Shown one piece after another: positions 35,501 through 42,914 of a DNA stretch of 64,000 bases (position 1 is its first letter; every line of letters starts with the position of its first letter). Made by a program: the position numbers and the translations under genes. This stretch comes from CALBZG01 sp964486295 (lineage in GTDB: Bacteria; Bacillota; Clostridia; Peptostreptococcales; Anaerovoracaceae). Location of the stretch: the NCBI GenBank assembly GCA_964486295.1, contig CAZAMF010000005.1:1-64000 (forward strand), read 5' to 3'. The notes beneath the pieces were generated by a model that ran no database searches, was not told the DNA's origin, and saw only the letters and a program-made list of their open reading frames with translations.

Positions 35501-35698
35501 CGCAAGCAGAAGGATTTCGAAATGATGGACAGAATCAAAATCCATGTGGATGCGGATCCGGAAGTCTCGGCAGCGATCCAAATCCATAAAGATTATATCA
35601 TGAGCGAAACACTGTCGGTGGATATCCTCTCCGGCGCCGGCCTGCCGGAAGCGGACCTGAACGGACACAAAACGGGAATCGACGTAGAGCGGATCTGA
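32573..35698 (+). CDS. ileS: Isoleucyl-tRNA synthetase, type 2
   Basis: Charges tRNA-Ile with isoleucine and edits valine. The 1041-residue class I synthetase has the HIGH-type motif in the form GIHH at 54-57, the KMSKS loop at 600-604, a CP1 editing domain between, and a long C-terminal anticodon-binding and extension region. The GIHH form and length place it with the eukaryote-like IleS2 type, which is naturally poorly inhibited by mupirocin. Expression is controlled by the T-box. The start ATG follows AAAGGA. Confidence 0.97.
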   Translation: MFQNLSENPIADVQLGQAEKWKDENLLEKCVTTREGRPAFVFYEGPPTANGRPGIHHVMARTLKDSVCRYKTMQGYRVKRKAGWDTHGLPVEIEVEKKLHMTCKQDIEKYGIAQFNEKCKESVFEYEGLWRQMTERMGFLIDMDHPYITLSNDYIESCWWIIKEFFKAGLIYEGHKILPYCPRCGTGLASHEVAQGYKEVKVLTLIAKFKRVGADEYFLAWTTTPWTLAANVALTVGADIDYVRVKAHEDVQNAPGQILYVAKALADKVIGKGKYELLDEMKGSALEYMEYEQLMPFVKIEPGKKAFFVTVGDYVTIEDGTGIVHTAPAFGEDDYKTGRRYGLPVIQPVDEDGLYTETPWAGHFVMEEGLDVEIVKYLAENDKIFSKEKLIHNYPHCWRCGTPLIYYAKPSWYIEMTRLRDELVDSNNHVNWFPEFVGEKRFGNWLEEVKDWAISRNRYWGTPIPVWRCECGHLECIGSRQELVDNAQEKITTDIELHRPYVDEVHLTCPECGQTMTRIPEVMDCWFDSGAMPFAQWHYPFENKEIFDAELFPADFICEGIDQTRGWFYSLIAISTFLKKQAPYRNVLVNDLILDKEGKKMSKSRGNTVDPFEMFDKYGADATRWYLLYVSPAWSPTKFDEEGLQEVSSKFFGTLRNVYNFFVLYSNQDNIDPKAMFVEYPKRPELDRWILSKYNQLVLDVNTEMDRYDHMKSVRKIQDFVSEDLSNWYIRRARRRFYSENLTDDKKSVYCTTYEVLVGVAQLAAPFAPFLSDEIYTNLTGEESVHISYFPHGDASLIDKAVEARMDLVRDLVALGRGTREKERIKVRQPLTEIKVDGKYEELISDLTPLIKEELNVRNVVFEKNLSEYMNFSLKPNFKVAGPALGAGIKAFGAALASQDPVAFAGRLESEDSIKMKIGESEVEITKDFVDIRIEAKEGFAVAMENNVFTILDTTLTPELINEGLARELISKVQQMRKQKDFEMMDRIKIHVDADPEVSAAIQIHKDYIMSETLSVDILSGAGLPEADLNGHKTGIDVERI

Positions 35699-35700
35699 TG

Positions 35701-35748
35701 ATAAAAGGCGCATTGCTTCTGTTTATAAGCAATGCGCCTCTTCTTTTA
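35701..35748 (+). terminator. Bidirectional terminator between ileS and the GNAT gene
   Basis: Perfect 13-bp stem AGGCGCATTGCTT/AAGCAATGCGCCT (35706-35718 and 35727-35739) with an 8-base loop, followed by TTCTTTT on the plus strand and TTTTAT on the minus strand. It serves both convergent transcripts. Confidence 0.9.
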
Positions 35749-35763
35749 GCCTGATTCCGATTT

Positions 35764-36198
35764 TTATAATTCCAACAGCATAACCTCCGGAAAGCAGGTG
35801 TTATTGAACTGCGGACAGGTTATGCATTTTGATATAGCCGGCGCAGTTTCTCGCGGAACCGATATAAAACCTAGTTTATAATAGAATTCCGGCACTTTGG
35901 CCACCAGCATCAGGCGATCTCCGCCGAGATCCCTGACTTCGTCTATTACCCTTTCCATCATCGCTTTTCCGATATGATTATTTCGGTATTCAGGAAGCAC
36001 GGAGATCCCGCCGACAACATATTCACCGACTCTTTTTTCCAGCTGTGCGCCGCCCGCCCGTTTTCCGTTTTCGTCAACAGCCTCCCAATATTTGATTGTT
36101 TCTTTATATGGAGGATTTTCCGGGGAAACCTCCAGGCCGTGCTCCTTAAACATCGAAAACAAGCCGTAATAATCATCTGTTTCTTTGATAATGACCAT
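35764..36198 (-). CDS. GNAT family N-acetyltransferase
   Basis: Acetyl-CoA-dependent acetyltransferase of 144 residues. The GNAT core is clear: a GEYVVGGISVLPEYRNNHIGKAMM motif A with the R-x-x-x-x-G-K-A acetyl-CoA loop, and FYYKLGF near the end. An unusual C-terminal CITCPQFNNTC segment has three cysteines that might bind metal. It follows cysE by 11 bases and so is probably the last gene of the cysK-cysE operon. The substrate is unknown. Confidence 0.82.
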   Translation of the reverse strand: MVIIKETDDYYGLFSMFKEHGLEVSPENPPYKETIKYWEAVDENGKRAGGAQLEKRVGEYVVGGISVLPEYRNNHIGKAMMERVIDEVRDLGGDRLMLVAKVPEFYYKLGFISVPRETAPAISKCITCPQFNNTCFPEVMLLEL

Positions 36199-36209
36199 TC
36201 TGCTGCTCC

Positions 36210-36878
36210 CTATTCGCTCTTTGGCGTCTTCTTTTCAAGTTCCTTGATCCTGGATGAAAGCTTGTCGATCTGCTCTGCCATTCTGCTCAGTTCCTGAACG
36301 ATCGGGTCTTCTATATTGACCTGATCGATATCTTCATTTCCTTTTGTTGCCGGATCCGGTTTTGCTACGAATCCGCAAATGATCTGGGCCGGGACTCCCA
36401 CAGCTGTGGCATAAGGCGGTACTTCATGGAGCACGACTGCTCCGGCGGCGATTTTAGCATGATCCCCAACTTTAAACGGTCCCAGGACTTTTGCCCCGGC
36501 ACCCACCAGTACGTCATTGCCCAGAGTCGGATGTCGCTTCCCTTTTACATTACCGGTTCCGCCCAACGTTACACCCTGATACAATGTGCAATAATCGCCA
36601 ATTTCCGTTGTCTCCCCGATAACGACTCCGCTGCCGTGGTCGATGAAAAGCCCCCTCCCGATGGTTGCCCCGGGATGGATTTCGATACCGGTCAGCCATC
36701 TGGCAATTTGCGATATCAGCCTGGCAATAAAGAAAAAATGTGCCTGATAGAAAAAATGCGAAATACGATAAAAAAATAATGCGTGAAAACCCGAATACAG
36801 AAATATGACCTCCAGAATGTTCCTGCAGGCAGGATCCCGCTTTTTGATTGATTGCAAGTCGTCAATAATATTACCCAT
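36210..36878 (-). CDS. cysE: Serine O-acetyltransferase
   Basis: Makes O-acetylserine, the acceptor for sulfide in cysteine synthesis. The 222-residue protein has a short N-terminal helical domain and a left-handed beta-helix of hexapeptide repeats (IHPGATIGRGLFIDHGSGVVIGETTEIGD), the EpsC-like compact form. The C-terminal extension of about 40 residues is acidic and then lysine-rich and may be disordered. It directly follows cysK, which it may bind in a cysteine synthase complex. Confidence 0.95.
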   Translation of the reverse strand: MGNIIDDLQSIKKRDPACRNILEVIFLYSGFHALFFYRISHFFYQAHFFFIARLISQIARWLTGIEIHPGATIGRGLFIDHGSGVVIGETTEIGDYCTLYQGVTLGGTGNVKGKRHPTLGNDVLVGAGAKVLGPFKVGDHAKIAAGAVVLHEVPPYATAVGVPAQIICGFVAKPDPATKGNEDIDQVNIEDPIVQELSRMAEQIDKLSSRIKELEKKTPKSE

Positions 36879-36896
36879 GAGAATTTTTATACGCTC

Positions 36897-37826
36897 CTAT
36901 TCTTGAAACATCGGTGTTGACAAATAACGTTCGCCCGTGTCCGGAAGAAATGCTACGATGATTTTCCCCCGGTTCTCGGGTCTGGATGCTAAAACTTTGG
37001 CTGCATGCACCGCTGCACCGGAGGTGATTCCCACAAGTAGCCCTTCTCTTCTGGCCAGTTTCCGGCCTGCTTCATATGCATCTTGTTCGGAAACGGTTAT
37101 TATTTCATCACAAACATCGGTATTGAGAATATCGGGCTTAAATCCCGCGCCGATCCCCTGCAGTCCGTGAGACCCTGACTTTCCTTCTGTTAAGAACGGC
37201 GAGCCTGATGGTTCTACTCCCACAATCTGAATGTTTGGGTTCTTCGTCTTCAGATATTCGCCAGTGCCGGTAATCGTGCCTCCCGTCCCTATGCCGGCAA
37301 TAAAAATATCAACCTTGCCATCGGTATCTTCCCAGATTTCCGGCCCGGTTGTATGATAATGCGCCGCAGGATTCGACTGGTTGGTAAACTGATTCGGCAT
37401 AAAGGCTCCCGGTGTATTGTCCAGAATTTCCTTCGCCTTTTCAATCGCTCCGGCCATGCCTGTGGCACCATCTGTCAGGACCAGTTCGGCTCCGTATGCC
37501 TTAAGCAGATTTCGTCTTTCGATGCTCATGGTTTCCGGCATGGTCAGTATGACATTATATCCCCTGCCGCCTGCGATGGCAGCCAGGCCAACACCTGTAT
37601 TCCCGCTGGTTGGTTCGATAATGGTCCCCCCCGGTTTAAGGAGGCCTTGTTTTTCCGCATCTTCTATCATAAAGAGAGCCGCCCTGTCTTTTGAGCTGCC
37701 CGCCGGATTAAAAAACTCGACCTTGGCCAAAATAGTCGCTTCCAGCTTTTCGTCCTGTTGGTAATTGACAAGCTCTACCAACGGTGTTTTTCCGATTAGT
37801 TCAGTAATCGATTTATTAACTTTCAT
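36897..37826 (-). CDS. cysK: Cysteine synthase A (O-acetylserine sulfhydrylase)
   Basis: PLP enzyme that forms cysteine from O-acetylserine and sulfide. The 309-residue protein has the PLP lysine at Lys46 in PAGSSKDRAA, the TSGNTGVGLA substrate loop and the GTGGT phosphate-binding loop. The start overlaps the upstream small membrane protein gene by 11 bases. It is followed by cysE in the same operon, a common clostridial pair. Confidence 0.96.
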   Translation of the reverse strand: MKVNKSITELIGKTPLVELVNYQQDEKLEATILAKVEFFNPAGSSKDRAALFMIEDAEKQGLLKPGGTIIEPTSGNTGVGLAAIAGGRGYNVILTMPETMSIERRNLLKAYGAELVLTDGATGMAGAIEKAKEILDNTPGAFMPNQFTNQSNPAAHYHTTGPEIWEDTDGKVDIFIAGIGTGGTITGTGEYLKTKNPNIQIVGVEPSGSPFLTEGKSGSHGLQGIGAGFKPDILNTDVCDEIITVSEQDAYEAGRKLARREGLLVGITSGAAVHAAKVLASRPENRGKIIVAFLPDTGERYLSTPMFQE

Positions 37827-38040
37827 CCTCCGGCCCTTCCTTGTTGTTCTTATTTTCTTTTTTACTGTCGTTTTTTTTTCTTCTTGCTTTTTCTGCTTCC
37901 AGATCTTCAGGCAGATATATTACATTGAAAGGATCATTGGCCTTTGGTTTATGGTCGGCGTCATTCGGCTGATTCATTACAAAGAAGTAATACAAAACAA
38001 CCAGAACCGCAAGTACAATTGCAAACATTACAATAGGCAT
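37816..38040 (-). CDS. Small single-pass membrane protein, charged tail
   Basis: A 74-residue protein starting MPIVMFAIVLAVLVVLYYFFVM: one N-terminal transmembrane helix followed by about 50 residues that are highly charged and end in a run of Lys, Asn and Glu. The start at 38040 is well supported by AAGGAGG five bases upstream. I recognise no family. It overlaps cysK by 11 bases and may be co-transcribed with it and with the DUF1653 gene. Confidence 0.75.
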   Translation of the reverse strand: MPIVMFAIVLAVLVVLYYFFVMNQPNDADHKPKANDPFNVIYLPEDLEAEKARRKKNDSKKENKNNKEGPEDES

Positions 38041-38091
38041 AGGAACCTCCTTCCAAAGCATCTGATTTAATATACCCTGGCTTATCAGCCG

Positions 38092-38307
38092 CTAATCACC
38101 GGTATATTCGAATCTGGAAACGGTTTTACCGCCTATATTGACTTCTTCAAACCACATATCGGCAGGTCTTGTCCATATACCGCATTCCCCGTAAAGCGCT
38201 CTGTAAACAACCATTTTTTCCAGTGTTTCACTATGGGTTGCCGTAAAAAGCAATTCATATTCTCCGCCTTTATAGTGGCGGTACCTGCCAGGCTTAAAAT
38301 CTTGCAT
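38092..38307 (-). CDS. DUF1653 domain protein
   Basis: A 71-residue protein beginning with the DUF1653 motif G-R-Y-R-H-Y-K-G and continuing E-Y-E-L-L-x-x-A-x-H-S-E-T-L-E, V-V-Y-R-A-L-Y-G and a terminal RFEYTG. This family is a small beta-barrel fold of unknown role. The ATG at 38307 is nine bases from GGGAGAT; the ATG at 38316 is too close. It has its own promoter and probably begins the transcript that includes cysK-cysE. Confidence 0.92.
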   Translation of the reverse strand: MQDFKPGRYRHYKGGEYELLFTATHSETLEKMVVYRALYGECGIWTRPADMWFEEVNIGGKTVSRFEYTGD

Positions 38308-38327
38308 CGATATCATCTCCCTGTATT

Positions 38328-38357
38328 AGTATACTATAACAAATACACCCACGTAAA
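38328..38357 (-). promoter_or_regulatory. Candidate promoter of the DUF1653-cysK-cysE transcript
   Basis: -35 TTTACG (38352-38357) and -10 TATACT (38328-38333) on the minus strand with an 18-base spacer. No S-box, T-box or CymR-like motif was recognised. Confidence 0.5.
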
Positions 38358-38387
38358 CAGCAGCCGAAGAAAGACATCCTCAACAAT

Positions 38388-38415
38388 CAAAAAAAGAACC
38401 CCTTTGCAGGGGTTC
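38388..38415 (-). terminator. Terminator after pnp
   Basis: Perfect stem GAACCCCT/AGGGGTTC (38396-38415) with a 4-base loop, followed on the minus strand by T7. Confidence 0.9.
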
Positions 38416-38449
38416 GATCCATTTAATTCTGTATTTTCCGTGTGGGCTG

Positions 38450-40549
38450 CTAGAGCAACTCTTTGCGTGAAAGATTGATTCTGTTCTGGTTGTCGATCTC
38501 AGTTACCTTGACTTTGACTTTATCCCCGATATTCATGACATCTTCGACCTTCTCAACTCTTTCCTTCGCCATCTTAGAGATATGAAGCAGGCCTTCCTTG
38601 CCCGGAAGAATCTCGATGAATGCGCCAAACGCCATAATTCTGGTGACCTTGCCTTCATATACTTCGCCGACTTCAACATCTTTAGTCAGAAGTTCAACTT
38701 CTCTCACACCTTTACGGGCGGTTTCCATATCCGGTGCTGCGATATATACGATTCCGGTATCCTCGATGTCGATTTTTACACCGGTTTCCGCGATGATTCG
38801 ATTAATCGTTTTTCCGCCAGGTCCGATGACGGTTCTGATTTTGTCAGGATCGATCTGCATCGTAATAATTCTCGGTGCATAAGGTGAAAGTTCAGGACGC
38901 GGAGCGGAGATTTCTTCCATCATTTTTTCCATGATGAAAATTCTGCCCTCATGTGCCTGTGTCAATGCGTTTTCCAATACCTGTCTGGAAAGTCCGTGGA
39001 CCTTGATATCCATCTGGATTGCTGTTACGCCCTTCTCAGTACCCGCGACTTTGAAGTCCATGTCGCCCAGAAAATCTTCCATACCCTGTATATCCGATAA
39101 TATAGCCATTTTACTGCTTCCATCTGCCTCGACGCGCTCAATAAGGCCCATGGCGATACCCGCTACCGGTCTCTTGATCGGTACGCCGGCATCCATCAAA
39201 GCCATTGTGCTTCCGCATACAGACGCCTGAGATGTGGATCCGTTGCTGGACAGTACATCGGATACCACCCTGATGGCATACGGGAATTCCGTAACCGAAG
39301 GCAATACCGGTATCAAGGCTCTTTCAGCCAGTGCACCATGACCGATTTCACGGCGTCCCGGAGATTTCATACGGCCTGCCTCACCAACGGAGTACGGAGG
39401 GAAATTGTAATGATGCATATATCTTTTTTCGGTTTCATCCCCGATCCCATCGATGGTTTGCGCTTCACCCACTGGCGCCAGAGTCGCAACGCTGAGCACC
39501 TGGGTCTGGCCTCTCTTGAACAGCCCGGTACCATGAGTTCTCGGCAAAAATCCGGTTTCACACCAGATCGGTCTGATCTCATCATGTTTTCTGTTGTCAG
39601 GTCTGATTCCCTCATCGAGGATCATATTTCTGACCTGTTCTTTGGTGATGTTGTATAAAACGCCTGCAATATCTTTTCCGTTTTCAGGATAGATCCCTAC
39701 AAAATATTCCTTCGTTTCCTTCTCCACTGCGTCCATATTATCAAGACGCTGAAGCTTATCCGGAGTCTGGATAGCCGCGCGCATTTTGCTTGTGGCAAAT
39801 GCTCTAACAGCCTGTTCAATTTCTTCCGGAGCCTTGTAGATTGTTACGTTCTTTTTCGGTTTGCCTACTTCCGTGGTCACCTCTTCTATAAAAGAAACAA
39901 TCTTCTTGATCTCTTCATGAGCAAATAAAATAGCCTCGAGAACAATATCTTCTGGAATTTCATTGCATCCAGCTTCTACCATCATCACAGCCTCTTTGGT
40001 TCCGCTGACGACTAAATGCATGTCGCTGACATCACGCTGGCTTTTGGTCGGATTAACAACAAACTGTCCATCCACACGTCCGACCAGAACCGAACCGGTC
40101 GGGCCATCAAACGGGATGTCGGATATGGATAAGGCAACCGAAGAGCCCACCATAGCCACGATTTCCGGAGAGCAATCCGGATCGACGCACATCACTGTTG
40201 CCACAACCTGGACATCATTGATAAAGCCTTTCGGGAACAGCGGTCTGATCGGTCTGTCCATGAGCCGCGAACTGAGTATCGCTTTTTCGCTCGGGCGGCC
40301 TTCTCTTTTTATGAAACCGCCGGGGATCTTTCCCGCAGCATACATTCTCTCCTCAAAATCGCAAGAAAGAGGGAAAAAGTCCTGATCAGGCCGTGGTGTA
40401 TCATTGCAGCAAGCGGTAACATTGACCACTGTATCTCCATAACGAACTGTAACCTGACCGTTGGCAAGTTCACATACCTTGCCGATTTCCAGCTGAAGAA
40501 GTCTTCCCCCAACTGCTGTTTTAAAAACTCTGTAATCTTCAAATCTCAT
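38450..40549 (-). CDS. pnp: Polynucleotide phosphorylase
   Basis: 3'-5' phosphorolytic exoribonuclease of the mRNA decay machinery. The 699-residue protein has two RNase PH domains (the second with the SNGSTSQASVCGSTMALMDAGVP and DIQGMEDFLGDMDFKVAGT motifs), a KH domain (DKIRTVIGPGGKTINRI) and a C-terminal S1 domain (GEVYEGKVTRIMAFGAFIEIL). The ATG at 40549 is 11 bases from AGGAGGT; an upstream TTG at 40558 is only two bases from it. It follows rpsO in the conserved order. Confidence 0.97.
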   Translation of the reverse strand: MRFEDYRVFKTAVGGRLLQLEIGKVCELANGQVTVRYGDTVVNVTACCNDTPRPDQDFFPLSCDFEERMYAAGKIPGGFIKREGRPSEKAILSSRLMDRPIRPLFPKGFINDVQVVATVMCVDPDCSPEIVAMVGSSVALSISDIPFDGPTGSVLVGRVDGQFVVNPTKSQRDVSDMHLVVSGTKEAVMMVEAGCNEIPEDIVLEAILFAHEEIKKIVSFIEEVTTEVGKPKKNVTIYKAPEEIEQAVRAFATSKMRAAIQTPDKLQRLDNMDAVEKETKEYFVGIYPENGKDIAGVLYNITKEQVRNMILDEGIRPDNRKHDEIRPIWCETGFLPRTHGTGLFKRGQTQVLSVATLAPVGEAQTIDGIGDETEKRYMHHYNFPPYSVGEAGRMKSPGRREIGHGALAERALIPVLPSVTEFPYAIRVVSDVLSSNGSTSQASVCGSTMALMDAGVPIKRPVAGIAMGLIERVEADGSSKMAILSDIQGMEDFLGDMDFKVAGTEKGVTAIQMDIKVHGLSRQVLENALTQAHEGRIFIMEKMMEEISAPRPELSPYAPRIITMQIDPDKIRTVIGPGGKTINRIIAETGVKIDIEDTGIVYIAAPDMETARKGVREVELLTKDVEVGEVYEGKVTRIMAFGAFIEILPGKEGLLHISKMAKERVEKVEDVMNIGDKVKVKVTEIDNQNRINLSRKELL

Positions 40550-40608
40550 AATTAACAACTACCTCCTGTTAATTTCTGCTTCCGTCGCGCTGATTGCGCT
40601 AACTAAAA

Positions 40609-40648
40609 AATATAAATAAAAGCGGAGCTTCTTAAGAGGCCCCGCTTA
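40609..40648 (-). terminator. Terminator between rpsO and pnp
   Basis: Stem AAGCGGGGC/GCTCCGCTT (one G-U pair) within 40619-40648, followed on the minus strand by TTATTTATATTTTTT. It separates rpsO from pnp, although read-through is likely in this operon. Confidence 0.75.
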
Positions 40649-40663
40649 AATTTTTAAGTTGTA

Positions 40664-40930
40664 TTACTTTCTTAAACCTAAACGAGCAATAAGGTTTCTG
40701 TATCTTTCAACATCCTTATCTTTCAGGTAATTAAGAAGGTTTCTTCTCTGTCCTACCATCTTCAAAAGGCCCCTTCTTGAGTGGTGGTCCTTTTTATGAA
40801 TTTTCAAATGCTCATTTAAATCGTTTATTCTGTAAGTAAGAATCGCGATCTGAACTTCCGGAGAACCTGTATCTCCTTCTTTTGCCTGGTACTCTTTAAT
40901 AATTTCTGCTTTTTTTGTCTGATCAATCAT
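40664..40930 (-). CDS. rpsO: 30S ribosomal protein S15
   Basis: Primary 16S rRNA-binding protein of the small subunit, 88 residues, with the conserved GDTGSPEVQIA, HLKIHKKDHHSRRGLL and GQRRNLLNYL segments. The ATG at 40930 follows an AGAGGAGA site. A small hairpin just upstream of that site could be an autoregulatory element, as known for S15 in several bacteria. Confidence 0.97.
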   Translation of the reverse strand: MIDQTKKAEIIKEYQAKEGDTGSPEVQIAILTYRINDLNEHLKIHKKDHHSRRGLLKMVGQRRNLLNYLKDKDVERYRNLIARLGLRK

Positions 40931-40953
40931 TTTTTTTATCTCCTCTTTTTTTG

Positions 40954-40980
40954 TCCGCCTAAAGCTGAGTTCACGGCGGA
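40954..40980 (-). promoter_or_regulatory. Leader hairpin upstream of rpsO
   Basis: Stem TCCGCC/GGCGGA with a 15-base loop on the minus strand, six bases before the polyA/AGAGGAG translation start region. Position suggests an S15-binding leader, but the shape is not one I can match to a known class. Confidence 0.4.
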
Positions 40981-41021
40981 GTGCTCGCGTAACTAAGCCA
41001 AGGTAATTTTTATAACGGTTT

Positions 41022-41050
41022 ATGGTATCATGAAAAGCCGGTTTTGTCTA
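41022..41050 (-). promoter_or_regulatory. Candidate promoter of rpsO
   Basis: -35 TAGACA (41045-41050) and extended -10 TGATACCAT (hexamer at 41022-41027), spacer 17, on the minus strand just after the ribF stop. Confidence 0.45.
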
Positions 41051-41053
41051 TAT

Positions 41054-41977
41054 TTATTTTGAAAAATACGCTTTTGCGGCGATGCAATCTTTTGTGATCT
41101 GCGCAGCCAGTTCGTCGATTGTCCCGAATTTTCTTTCGTCTCTTGTTTTGATCAGAAACTCGACGCGGATGTTTTTGCCGTATAATTCGTTATCAAAGCC
41201 AAAAATGTGTGTTTCCACATTTTTTTTATTGATCCCGATGGTGGGTTTCACCCCTACGTTGGTAATGCTGGGATATTCAACTCCATTATAGATGCAAATC
41301 GTTATGTATACACCGTTTGCTGGTGATACCATGTCCTCATCAATGATCAGGTTGGACGTTGGAAAGCCTATGGTTTTGCCCAGGCGATTGCCCACCACCA
41401 CTTCGCCGTCGATGGCATACAGGCGCCCCAAATATTTAAGGCACATATCCACTTTCCCTTCCGTAATCAGCTCTCTGATCAGCGTGCTGGAAACGATTTG
41501 TCCATCGATAATGACAGGATCCAGCACTTCGATGTTGAAGTCCAGTTCCTTTCCGTATTCTTTCAGGACTTCGGGCGATCCGGCGGCATTCTTTCCAAAT
41601 CTGTAGTTGAATCCACAGTAACCGGATTTCATATTGAATCTGCTGATCAGCAGATCCTGTGTAAATTCCTTCGGGGTCATGTTCATCAGTGCCTGGTCGA
41701 AGGGTATATTAAAAAGATAATCGACGCCAAGCCCTTCAATTATTTTTGCTTTCTCATCAAAATATATAATATTCTTGACAATATTTTCACCCGCTATGAT
41801 ATTTCTCGGGTGGTTGGCAAATGTAAAAACGGCTGATTTGATGCCTTTTTCACTGGCTCTGTTCACAGTCGCTTCGATCAGCGCTTTGTGCCCTAAATGT
41901 ACCCCATCAAAATTTCCGAGTGCCAATGCTGTTGGTTCGATATGTTCTATTTCTCCGATGGAATTAAATATTTTCAT
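41054..41977 (-). CDS. ribF: Bifunctional riboflavin kinase/FAD synthetase
   Basis: Converts riboflavin to FMN and FMN to FAD. The 307-residue protein has an N-terminal nucleotidyltransferase domain (ALGNFDGVHLGHKALI, YCGFNYRFGKNAAG, SSTLIRELI) and a C-terminal riboflavin kinase domain (GNRLGKTIGFPTSNL, NGVYIT, ETHIFGFDNELYGKNIRVEFL). It overlaps the truB stop by 14 bases, as in the conserved infB-rbfA-truB-ribF order. Confidence 0.96.
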   Translation of the reverse strand: MKIFNSIGEIEHIEPTALALGNFDGVHLGHKALIEATVNRASEKGIKSAVFTFANHPRNIIAGENIVKNIIYFDEKAKIIEGLGVDYLFNIPFDQALMNMTPKEFTQDLLISRFNMKSGYCGFNYRFGKNAAGSPEVLKEYGKELDFNIEVLDPVIIDGQIVSSTLIRELITEGKVDMCLKYLGRLYAIDGEVVVGNRLGKTIGFPTSNLIIDEDMVSPANGVYITICIYNGVEYPSITNVGVKPTIGINKKNVETHIFGFDNELYGKNIRVEFLIKTRDERKFGTIDELAAQITKDCIAAKAYFSK

Positions 41978-42914
41978 CTCTGGTATTACTATCCTTTTTA
42001 TTCCAAAAAATTTTGTCCGGTTTGTAGTTTCCGTTATTCTTTACGGCTACTCCGAGAAATTCCTCTTCACAATACACGCAATATAGATGCTTCTGTTCCA
42101 GGATCAGCGGCTCCGAAATGACTTGTGCCTCTTCCGATCTCAAAACACCGCCGTTTATAAACCACCCGGCCCGATGAGCCGGAACCGTGATTTTACCCAG
42201 ATTCACTAAAGCAAAATCGGCAGATTTGATCACTTTGTTGATGTCATCCATCTTCGCGAGTTCATCCAGCGTCACCGAGTCCTCGATTTTGCAGGCGCCG
42301 CTTTCAAGCCGCACAAGGCCGGACATCACGGCCCCGCAACCCAGGATCTGGCCGGCATCATGACAGATGCTTCTGATATAAGTTCCTTTGGAGCATTTCA
42401 CCGTAAATTCGGCTTTTTTACCATCTGCATCGATCCGGTCGATCGTCAGCTCTTCTACATCGATCTCCCGTGATTTGATCTCGACACTTTGCCCGCTGCG
42501 GGCATATTCATACAATTTTTTCCCGTTCACTTTGAGTGCGGAATATTTCGGCGGTATCTGTGTGATCCTGCCCCGGAATGTTGCCAGCGCATCCCGTATA
42601 GCCTGCTCTGTCAGGCTTGAAGCGGCGCGACTCTGCATTTCAGTCAAAGGCTGCAATGTGCCCCAAATATCATAGGTGTCCGAGATTTTTCCGAATTCAA
42701 TTTCGCAGCGGTATGTTTTAAAATCAAAATCCAGGTATTCGGTAATCCTGGCCGCTGATCCCAAGCAAACCGGAAGCACGCCTGTAGCATGGGGGTCCAA
42801 TGTTCCCGTATGCCCAACTCTCTTGATGCCTGTCAGTCTCCGGATCACAGCCACACAATCGTGTGAAGTATATCCGGCTGGTTTATTCAAGATAATGATG
42901 CCATCGCGTATCAT
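41964..42914 (-). CDS. truB: tRNA pseudouridine(55) synthase TruB
   Basis: Makes pseudouridine 55 in the tRNA T-loop. The 316-residue protein begins DGIIILNKPAGYTSHDCV and has the catalytic Asp40 in GHTGTLDPHATGVL. The ATG at 42914 overlaps the nrnA stop by four bases (ATGA); longer in-frame starts inside nrnA are unlikely. The C-terminal PUA-like part is present. Confidence 0.96.
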   Translation of the reverse strand: MIRDGIIILNKPAGYTSHDCVAVIRRLTGIKRVGHTGTLDPHATGVLPVCLGSAARITEYLDFDFKTYRCEIEFGKISDTYDIWGTLQPLTEMQSRAASSLTEQAIRDALATFRGRITQIPPKYSALKVNGKKLYEYARSGQSVEIKSREIDVEELTIDRIDADGKKAEFTVKCSKGTYIRSICHDAGQILGCGAVMSGLVRLESGACKIEDSVTLDELAKMDDINKVIKSADFALVNLGKITVPAHRAGWFINGGVLRSEEAQVISEPLILEQKHLYCVYCEEEFLGVAVKNNGNYKPDKIFWNKKDSNTRDENI

